This document shows, in pieces, positions 13,415-20,740 of a DNA stretch of 64,000 bases (position 1 is the stretch's first letter; every line of letters starts with the position of its first letter). The notes under the pieces were generated by a model. That model was not told the DNA's origin. It ran no database searches and worked only from the letters and a program-made list of their open reading frames with translations. The stretch comes from Isoetes taiwanensis (lineage: Eukaryota; Streptophyta; Lycopodiopsida; Isoetales; Isoetaceae). The position numbers and the translations under genes were made by a program. The DNA is taken from NCBI GenBank assembly GCA_021234155.1, contig JAJEKV010000020.1:17415018-17479017 (forward strand). Direction: 5' to 3'.

Positions 13415-14755
13415 TTACGTATCTATTGCGGCAAAGATATGACACTCACCACTGAATATAGTCGCGGGCTGCCCGCCGTCGTCGTCGTCAGGCGGAGTGT
13501 CCCAATCTCCCAACTCGCTAAGCGCTGCACTCATGGCGTAGGGGCGGTTCATTTGTATTGTGGCCTGGCTGGAAACACACGAAGCAAAGGCTGCTTTTCT
13601 ATGCACCTCTGCCTCTTTTCCTTGGGCATAGCACGCAAAAGGACCGCCTTTGCTTTGAAGTAGTTTGACCCCTCCTGCTTGTCCTTGAAGGACACTGCTT
13701 CTTCTCCTGCTTTGCTTCCCTTGTTTGCCACTATATGGGGCTCTAATTTGGACTGGGCTGGCTGCTCTGGGGCTATAACTCCTGTTGCCTTGCCTTTATC
13801 ACGGTATCTTTGCTGCCTCGCCCGCTATTACGAGGCCCCGTCCCTTGCAAGCTTATTGCCTTGGACTCTACGCCGATCTTGTCTTAGGGTTTATTGCCCT
13901 TACAAACTTTGCGGATCTCATCATTCAACCGCCGATGTAGCTCTCCTTTGCATGCTTTTCACTCAACTTTGGCACATAAAGCCTTAGTCTCATGAATTCC
14001 TCTGTATATTTCGGACTGATTTGTTTCCCTGTTGCAACTGTAAAAGCTGCTTTGCATCATCTTTGGACTTGTGCTCTCTTGGGACGTAATAATGGCTTTG
14101 AAGGCTTTAGCAAACTTTACGAACACGCAAGCATCCTGCTAAGCCATGGGCCTTGGCATACCCTTCCACCAAATCGTCTTTGCCCCGCCGGGTTGTACAT
14201 TTGCCACCCGCCTTTATCCTTGTCCTTCATACCATAGGCATTACCATACTCACTCATCTCATCGAGCCAAGCCCTCTGCCTCCATGCGACTGTTTCGCTG
14301 AGAATTGCTCGAGCTTCTGGCCTTCAAGCGTTTCCCAATCGCGGAGTCTACCTTCTTACGGTAGTCAGGGTTTTGTCTCCTTGTTATGCATCTTCCCGCC
14401 GGTTACGCACTTGTTCGACTTCTTCCGCCGGAACCGAGTGCGAGTCCGAGCTTGAGTCGGAGGATTCGTCTTTGGGGACCTCCTTCTTTGCTCCTTTTCT
14501 TGTCCTTTCTGCTTTTCAGGGTTGATGCTTGTGGCAAGCAGGCGTTGCCTTCCAGACCCAACTCTGCAGCATGTGACGGGGAAAGCCTTTATCTGCTCAA
14601 GGTCCGTCCTCATCTGTGACATTTCCTCCTCTGGGGTCATGGCCCCAAATGCTTCATACAGGCTCCTTGCCGGGGGCGGCCTAGGCGGAGTCTGTTCTTC
14701 CCTACGGTCTCGCCGTTGTTGTTCTGCTGATCCTGTGCCTCTAGCTGCATGCACA
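13415..14755 (-). pseudogene. gag of the chromovirus, frameshifted
   Basis: Gag forms the virus-like particle and packages the RNA. The upstream part reads RSLYEAFGAMTPEEEMSQMR and then DLEQIKAF, a typical N-terminal gag block. Around 13990-14100 successive frames give YVPREHKSK and EEFMRLRLYVPKLSEKHAKE, matching the usual gag matrix/capsid motif EEF-RL-RYVP. Near 13560-13620 a remnant CFVCFQPGH looks like a decayed zinc knuckle. Several frameshifts split it, so no single frame covers the gene. The start is uncertain: one frame is open from about 14754, another has an ATG a few bases upstream. Confidence 0.7.
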
Positions 14756-15074
14756 AGTAGGTCATGGCTATATGGTTAGTTTTATTTGTTCTCTTGCATT
14801 ACATATGTTTGTTGGTATAGTTGTGGAACAAAATACATCAACAAAACATTTAAAGTGCAAAAGAAATTATATTCATATTATATATAATATCTTAATACAA
14901 AACCCCCCGGGATCAAGAGTCTAACTATTCTTGAAATTGCCAGTAGAATGGGTTGTCCTGAAGGAACTTCTTAACTTGGGTCGTTCCTACCGAGCGTCCC
15001 AATTTCCTAAGGACATTGGTTGACGACCTGCCCTGCAAAGCTGTCACCAATTCCTCTACCCTGCAGTCGGAGGT

Positions 15075-16451
15075 TTAAGCCGCGGTTACTGCCAATCTTC
15101 CCTGCCATCGGTAGGCCACGGCGAAGTCAAAGAGGTCAAGTGCCATCGCTCTCTTAACTAAGACAGCATAGTCGACATTTGCAGCTATTCGAGCATGCCT
15201 GCCAAAGCCAGAGAGTGCGATGAGCATGAACACTCCTTCTTCGCCCCGGGGACTGAATTTGCGGTGTATTACCGCTATTCTCCCATCCAGCAGCAGGGGA
15301 AGATAGTATCTCAGCGACCTATCATTGTGTGTCGCTGATGATTCTCCACTTGCTTGGCCTCCAGCCCTATGCCGCCCGGCGTATTTGTCGACCTCTACCT
15401 CCGTCATTTCTTGATAGTCTCTGATTGTCGAGTCGACCCGCCTGATGTCGATCCCTGCTCCTCTTGCTGGAGGTGGTGTCGAGGAGCTCGGCATCAAGAT
15501 GCTCGTGGTCTTGCCGCGGATCCCCATCTGTTCCTCGAGGGTGTAGAACTCCTCCTTAGTTGGGAGCTCTCGCGCTTCCATTATTTGCCTGATGTTGCTA
15601 TAGGCCTGGATGTCGGAAGTCGACTCCCCTATATAGGTGTCGGCTTCCCTTACTTGAAGGGGGAAGTCTGAGACTCCCCGGACGATGAAGTCGTCCAAGT
15701 CTGGTTGCTGCCGTAGTTGGTGCAGCAACTCGTCAAGCCGGAGCTCCCTCTCCCTGCATTCGGGGAGATTTTGGATGTCGCTGAGGAGCAGATACTCCTC
15801 ACCGTCGATGATGATGGGGGCTAGGCTTGTAATGCCTAGCCCAAGTGGGGGAGCGACTCTGAGGGTCTGCCGGCTCTGCTCGAAGTTGGTTAGCTCCTCT
15901 TCTGCTTGCCGCCGTTCTTCCTCTGGGTCGAGCTCCGTGTACTCTTCCTCGTCCGATTCCTCTTCTTCTGACCTTCCTTCCTGCTCTTGCTGGTACTGCA
16001 AAAGCATCTGCTCTGCTGCGGAGGCTGCTATGGGGTCCACCTCCATGGGAGGAATAGAGGTTTCCCCCATTGGGTTTTCATCACGGTGGGAAAGGAAAAT
16101 GGCTAAGGCGGCGGTGTAGGAGAAATACTTGGTCCTGTCAACTGTCAGGACCATGTAATCTGGCAGCCTCTGTGCCTTGTTGGTCAAATACTTGGCAATG
16201 TTCGGAACATCACCCAAGGCTGCTTGAAGGGATGGGCGGGGAACAAAATAGCCTGTGCAAGGGGGTAGCTGCACTAGGGAGGGTCCTACCCTAGCTTGGA
16301 ACTCGGCTAATACTTGCCTATATGCTGGGGTTGCATGTAGAGTTGCTTGGACATCTATCTCTTTCCTAAAGACTCGGAAGATGTCGTTGACATCAGCCTC
16401 GACCGCATGGGCACTGGCGTTGTACCATCGCCTGAAGTCAGCAGTTGCCAT
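15075..16451 (-). CDS. extra ORF of the chromovirus (458 aa), unknown function, acidic patch
   Basis: An intact ATG-to-stop frame lies between the H3-like ORF (107 bases upstream) and gag (about 320 bases downstream), on the same strand. I recognise no domain. Residues 1-125 are mixed helical-looking sequence. Residues 156-187 form a very acidic run with SEEEESDEEEY, of the type seen in histone chaperones and nuclear proteins. The region around 330-345 is Ser/Pro-rich (PSSSTPPPARG). There is no signal peptide, no membrane segment and no zinc knuckle, which argues against env. It stayed open while gag and pol decayed, suggesting recent selection or chance survival. It could be a divergent capsid-like protein or a partner of the H3-like product. 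Function is unknown. Confidence 0.72.
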   Translation of the reverse strand: MATADFRRWYNASAHAVEADVNDIFRVFRKEIDVQATLHATPAYRQVLAEFQARVGPSLVQLPPCTGYFVPRPSLQAALGDVPNIAKYLTNKAQRLPDYMVLTVDRTKYFSYTAALAIFLSHRDENPMGETSIPPMEVDPIAASAAEQMLLQYQQEQEGRSEEEESDEEEYTELDPEEERRQAEEELTNFEQSRQTLRVAPPLGLGITSLAPIIIDGEEYLLLSDIQNLPECRERELRLDELLHQLRQQPDLDDFIVRGVSDFPLQVREADTYIGESTSDIQAYSNIRQIMEARELPTKEEFYTLEEQMGIRGKTTSILMPSSSTPPPARGAGIDIRRVDSTIRDYQEMTEVEVDKYAGRHRAGGQASGESSATHNDRSLRYYLPLLLDGRIAVIHRKFSPRGEEGVFMLIALSGFGRHARIAANVDYAVLVKRAMALDLFDFAVAYRWQGRLAVTAA

Positions 16452-16558
16452 GGATCTAGGGAAGATGAGACTCGCAAACGGATGCAGAAGCGCCTCAGGG
16501 AGCTGGAAAATCGCAAAACTGTTTATATTAACAAAAATTTTCTATTATTTACAAAATC

Positions 16559-17759
16559 TTAAGGGCACTCTCCCTTGATGTGGCTAGCAAGATGCATGTC
16601 TTGCCTCATGAGTGTGACCCTCTTCGCATGAACTGTGCAGGCTGTCGAATCTTCAAAATGCTGCATCAGTTTTTTCTCTGCTGCCTCTTGCAGGGCCAGC
16701 AACATCTTGTCCGTCACCCTCATATCCGTGTTGTACTCCTGGATGACCTCTCGGACTAGGCGGACGAACGGTGCACGGGGGATCAAAAACCCGTAGCTAC
16801 GCTGAAAGTGCCTGATCTCCTTCAGGGCTCTCCTCTCAGTCTCCTTCCTGTCGGTCCTCTTCTTCCCTGGTGGTCTAGGAGGCTTGGGCTTCTGTGGTGG
16901 CAGCTTCAGAATTTGGCTCTTCGTCGGGTGTCCAACTTCGATAGTCCTCACTCTGTGCTCCCGATAATATGCGTTGTACGCCTCCCACTTCACCATGAAG
17001 GCGTTGTGCTCCTTTAGCTTCTTCTGATAGACCTTGACGGGGTCTATCACGTACGCCTCTCGCTGTGGCCGCGGTGCTTTGACCCTATCCCACGTCGGGT
17101 ATGGTGGGGGCTTCTGCGCCTGCTGGGGCTGCTCCGGGTCGGGTACTGCCTGCTCCTCAGCTGGGGGTTTTGAAGAGCTTGCACCCTCGGTGTTGGGGAC
17201 GTAGTCTTCGTCGGAATCGTCGGAGGAGACCGGGGGCTGGTCAGCTGATGGTTCGTTGATGAGAAACCCTTTACCGGCTTAACATTCACGAGTTTCCTTT
17301 TGCCCACCTTCACGACCTTCGCCTTCCTCTTCTTCAGCTCCTGGGCTGCATTTGGCTCCTCCTCTTCCCTCTTTCTCTTCTTTTCCCGACGGCGCTCCTT
17401 GGCTTCGTGTATCTTTATCCATGCCGCGAGCTCTTCCTCCTCAGCTGGCTCGAGCCTCGGCTCCCGCTGTTCTTCATTTTGCTCTTCTGCCCGATCTTGT
17501 TCTTCTTTCTTCTTCCTTTCCTGCTCTTCGCCTATGACGTCCGGCTGCTCTTCGCCTATGAGGCGTCGGAGTGTGCATCCTCCTCCACCTCTGTCCCACC
17601 CCCTTCTTGGTCGTTGATGTTGCTGGGGTGCTCCTCGGACAACTCTCCCTCGCTTTGACCTCCTTGCCGAGCGACGCGCTGCCGAAGCATCTCTTGGAGT
17701 AGGGCGCTGGGAGGAGTGACACCTGGAGGGACTCTAGCGGTCTGTTTCGTCCGGGCCAT
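16559..17759 (-). CDS. histone H3/CENH3-like ORF carried by the chromovirus, two frameshifts
   Basis: The ATG at 17759 starts MARTKQTAR, identical to the H3 N-terminus, with Val in place of Lys9. About 58 more residues follow, becoming acidic (EVEEDAHSD), then a frameshift near 17558. The next frame (17557-17281) gives a Lys/Glu/Arg-rich, coiled-coil-like stretch with basic clusters (KERRREKKRKR, KKRKAK). A second shift at an AAAGGGTTT run near 17270 leads into a frame open from 17278 to the TAA at 16559. Its last ~88 residues (16562-16825) are a histone fold: LKEIRHFQRS, LIPRAPFVRLVREV, LALQEAAE, HFED, HAKRVTLMRQD. By eye about half of these residues match canonical H3. LIPxAPF and VTLMRxD are CENH3-like, but loop 1 has canonical H3 length. 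Intact length would be about 400 aa against 136 for H3. The shifts could be decay or sequencing errors. Confidence 0.88.
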
Positions 17760-17957
17760 ATTTGACGGTTCCTCGATCCGATGTCGGCGCCGAAAAATCG
17801 CCTTGGCAAGGGGGAGCGATTTTCTAAGGAAGAACGTGGAAATGAGGGGGGTCCTAGGTCTATTTATAGATGGCCATTTTAGGTCAAATTTCAAACTACC
17901 TTTTTGGGTCACCTAAAACACCTAAAACACCTAAATTTAAGCATTTTTAACCTCATG

Positions 17958-18024
17958 GTCTCACACATTGCGCCCAGACTGAAAATGAAAGTTTCATTTT
18001 TGGTCCTGGCGCGATGTGCGAGAC
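17958..18024 (-). repeat. leader hairpin, copy 1
   Basis: GTCTCACACATTGCGCCCAG pairs imperfectly with CTGGCGCGATGTGCGAGAC about 26 bases later. The loop itself pairs (GAAAATGAAA with TTTCATTTTT), giving a nearly continuous extended stem. Confidence 0.75.
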
Positions 18025-18160
18025 ATGGTGGATTCTTATGCTAAATTTTATACTTTCTAAGCATGTTAGTAGGAAATTCTAGCTAATTCCTAGCTTAAAA
18101 TTCGAATTACCAAGTTATTTTTTTGAAATTCATGACTTTTCAAGGTGTTTTGGGCTCGAT

Positions 18161-18227
18161 GTCTCACACGTTGCGCCCAGCCCGAAAATGAGATTTTCAT
18201 TATCTGTCCTGGCGCGACGTGTGAGAC
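18161..18227 (-). repeat. leader hairpin, copy 2
   Basis: GTCTCACACGTTGCGCCCAG pairs with CTGGCGCGACGTGTGAGAC, more perfectly than copy 1. The copies are about 200 bases apart and share the loop motif GAAAATGA...TTTTCATT. Arm changes partly preserve pairing (ACACATTG/CGATGTGC against ACACGTTG/CGACGTGT). Confidence 0.78.
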
Positions 18228-18419
18228 CATCCTACTTTTTGAAGGTTTGTCTCACCAATTTTAGTCTTTTTATAATCTCATTCACTTAACTGTTACTAGC
18301 TTAGCATATACTACAAAAATGAGAAAAAAAATTTCCCATTTTTCGAGGTTTGAGAATCCTATCAAGTTAGTACTACTAGGAGCATGGTCAGTGCTTTGCT
18401 CTTGGTCTCCAAGAACATT

Positions 18420-18431
18420 GCTCTGATACCA
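18420..18431 (-). promoter_or_regulatory. primer-binding site, initiator-Met tRNA
   Basis: The minus strand reads TGGTATCAGAGC one base inside the 5' LTR. This is the standard complement of the 3' end of initiator methionine tRNA used by many plant LTR retrotransposons, and it fixes the element's orientation. Confidence 0.93.
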
Positions 18432-18432
18432 C

Positions 18433-19997
18433 TGTGACGTCCCCTACTCGTATACGGTGCACTCACCGTATACAAACATGAGTTCATCCCCCATACCAGC
18501 TCCATACTGATATAGGGCCCTCCACATATCACTGCAACCGTAATGAGTTCCAGTGGGAAGAGTGAAGGGGTCATTTTACCCCGTCTCCCTCAGGGCCTAC
18601 CTAGCTGCGGAAGCGTAAACATACATGTCAGTATACAACATCATCGCATATCCACCTCGAAGGGTGGTACATCAACATCTGCATAGACAAAGATCAGCAC
18701 AATACATGTGGAAGTCCTACCCAAGGCTCAGACTCGAAGGGATGACCGACGGCTTGGGTCTCCAGAGTTCATTGCAGACAGAATTCATGGCAATGGATTT
18801 GGCTGGCATAAGAACATGGCTTAGGGTTGTCCACTCCGTCCGCCCCTCCTGTGCACACTTTGCAGAGTAGGCTGAAAAGTGTTGGGGGATCAGCCGGCCT
18901 TGGGATGCATAGCCAAAGGGGCTATTCACGGGTTGCATCTCCCGGTTCAGATGGGGCGGTAGGGATCTCTCCCTCGAGAGATCTACATGCTGACTCAAGG
19001 TGACTAGAGGGCTCTTGCCCTTATTCGACTTGAACCCCGGAGAGTGGCGCATCACTCCACGGGTGTCGAGCCCATGCCTTGCCCCCACGCAGCGGTGGCA
19101 AGCCATTAGACCCTAGTCCACAATGATCCCCCGGTAGACTTTACACACGGAGGGATCGTTCAAGAGTCGAACACGAACCTCTTTATAAGCGGTCGCCCCT
19201 TCACCCTGGCAAGGGTGTGGCTCACGTGCGCAGGCGAATCTACAAGTGTGTTAGAGAGGCTAATCTAGGAGCATCTACTACCAAGCTTGAGGTCTCTACC
19301 CCCCTTCCCAATACAAGGAGTTCACAGAGATACATCATCCATATACATCACAGAAGAACTAAAGAACTAGATCTAATCTATATCATAGAGTTAGGTTCTT
19401 TAGTTAGGGTCTGGTATCTAGAGATCTAGATGGCTGCTATGGGCAATTTAATAGGCTAAACCTACTGATACAATGACTAGAAGACGGTTTAGGCTATTAA
19501 ATCGACCAAATACCTGATCCTTGGCTCGGTCCTCCTGCCCTGAACTCGACCATCCTGCTCTTGAATCAAGGAAAACTAATCGTGCAATTCACTCAGACAG
19601 AGTCTGGGAGGCGGTTTTGACTCCTGGAGCAGCCAAAACAGAGCTCTAGAACCTATGGACGAAATTGGGCAAGTTAGGGTTTCTCCTACCTAAATAGACA
19701 AGGGGTTAGGGCTAGGGTTTCCAATTATCCCTTTAGGCATGTGGGATAATTGGGAATGGCCCACTTGCCTTTAATGGCTAGGTGGCATAAAGGTATCTAC
19801 ATGGAAAGGTGTGCACCTTAATAAATGTGCACATTGGTAAATGTGCACATTAATAAATGCACATACCTTGCGAGTTGCCCCCTAGGGGCTACCCGTCTGG
19901 CTACACGTCGGCGTGCACGTCAGTCGGAGTGGCGTGTACGCGTGACGAGGCAGTACAGTATACGTCCTGGGACCGTATACTGTGCTGGAACGTCACA
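18433..19997 (-). repeat. 5' LTR of the chromovirus (right LTR)
   Basis: It has the same TGTGACGT...ACGTCACA ends as the left LTR and ends beside the right ATATG duplication. On the minus strand this LTR should carry the element's promoter. I could not place a TATA box or transcription start with confidence. Confidence 0.93.
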
Positions 19998-20002
19998 ATA
20001 TG
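19998..20002. repeat. target-site duplication, right copy (ATATG)
   Basis: It matches the five bases at the left edge of the element exactly. Confidence 0.9.
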
Positions 20003-20009
20003 TTTATGG

Positions 20010-20740
20010 TCAACAAGGACTACATGCTTCCATCTAGGTTGTTCAATCATATGACTCTCACTTCACTCCATGCATTCATTTCTGGCCAGAAAACTTGAAT
20101 TCCTTCTAGAAAGCCCTACCCAAACTTTGATAAAAAGCTTATCGTCAAGCGTTATTCCTGCGCAAAAACGAAGTCCTTCTCACCGAACGGAATCAAATAC
20201 TAGTTATTTTCATGAAGATGATAGCATTCTGCTAATATGTAATGTGGTTCGCATCCATCATTCCCACCTGCAACATAAAGACAACCTTTAATAACCCCAC
20301 TCACAAAATGAGCTCGATAAGTATGCATCGGTGTAGCTCTTCCCCAAAAATTTGTATTTGGATCAAAGATCATAACATTTTTAAGGGACTTGCTTTTCCA
20401 ATCTTCACGTACCATTAATGTTCCACCTACAGACTTGCATTGTTGGCCAATGGCTCTATTGTGTGCATTTGAAGGCATTGCTGGGAGATGAAACTATTTC
20501 TTCACAAATATCAAATGCATACCAAGAAAGATTTGTACTCGCCATCTCTGGCATAAGCATATATGCAATGCTCATCTAGTTTTTGAAGAACGCGGTCATT
20601 ATAAAATTGAGTGGTCTCCAACACATAATACGAGCGTTTACATACACTTCTCAACTGAGCATCACAAAGTAATGGAATTCTTAATCGGCATTTGTATCCA
20701 AGACTAAATAAAAGATCTGTAATTAATAACTCAAGGCTAG
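20010..20740 (-). pseudogene. F-box/kelch-repeat protein fragment
   Basis: On the minus strand, frames spanning about 20690 to 20210 read KCRLRIPLLCDAQLRSVCKR then SYYVLETTQFYN (end of an F-box). Next come EHCIYAYARDGEYK, WYAFDICEE, and kelch repeats FDPNTNFW...YRAHFVSGVIKGCLYVAGGN and DGCEP...AECY. A further weak kelch-like piece, EMNAWSEV, lies near 20090. F-box/kelch proteins are substrate receptors of SCF ubiquitin ligases. At least one frame change (near 20510-20540) and stops interrupt it, and no complete F-box N-terminus is visible. The chromovirus inserted about 200 bases downstream of the last clear kelch motif, probably in the 3' part of this gene. Either that insertion or earlier decay ended its function. 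Confidence 0.72.

Larger units (their letters stand above)
17760..18419 (-). other. 5' leader of the chromovirus
   Basis: This is the untranslated leader between the primer-binding site and the H3-like ATG. A frame can be extended upstream of that ATG from a GTG at 17912, but the exact H3 start argues for the ATG. The leader carries two copies of a long hairpin, annotated separately. Confidence 0.6.
5130..19997 (-). mobile_element. histone-carrying chromovirus (Ty3/gypsy LTR retrotransposon), full length, minus strand
   Basis: This is a complete LTR retrotransposon of 14.9 kb, 3.8 kb of which is a nested Helitron. Orientation is minus: the primer-binding site lies inside the right LTR, the polypurine tract inside the left LTR, and all coding is on the minus strand. 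The order in element sense is 5' LTR, tRNA-iMet PBS, leader with two hairpins, H3-like ORF, a 458-aa ORF of unknown function, gag, protease, partial RT, integrase, chromodomain, 3' UTR with Helitron, PPT, 3' LTR. The LTRs are flanked by ATATG duplications. The C-terminal chromodomain places it among the chromoviruses. Autonomous chromoviruses normally have one gag-pol ORF, so two extra sense ORFs before gag are unusual. Pol is deleted and frameshifted, so this copy could only move with help. Confidence 0.92.

Noticed and set aside
12829-13663. Plus-strand frames over protease and RT
   Set aside because: They are shadows of the minus-strand pol; the opposite strand has clear RT and protease motifs.
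15685-16119. Plus-strand Ser-rich frame inside the extra ORF
   Set aside because: It is the antisense shadow of the 458-codon minus-strand ORF; Ser/Cys-rich low-complexity content reflects reverse-complemented Glu/Arg codons.
15075-16451. The extra ORF as an envelope gene
   Set aside because: No signal peptide or transmembrane segment, and it lies before gag rather than after pol.
17556-17912. GTG-initiated extension upstream of the H3-like ORF
   Set aside because: The upstream residues are not histone-like. The ATG at 17759 begins exactly MARTKQTAR, and plant mRNAs rarely use GTG.
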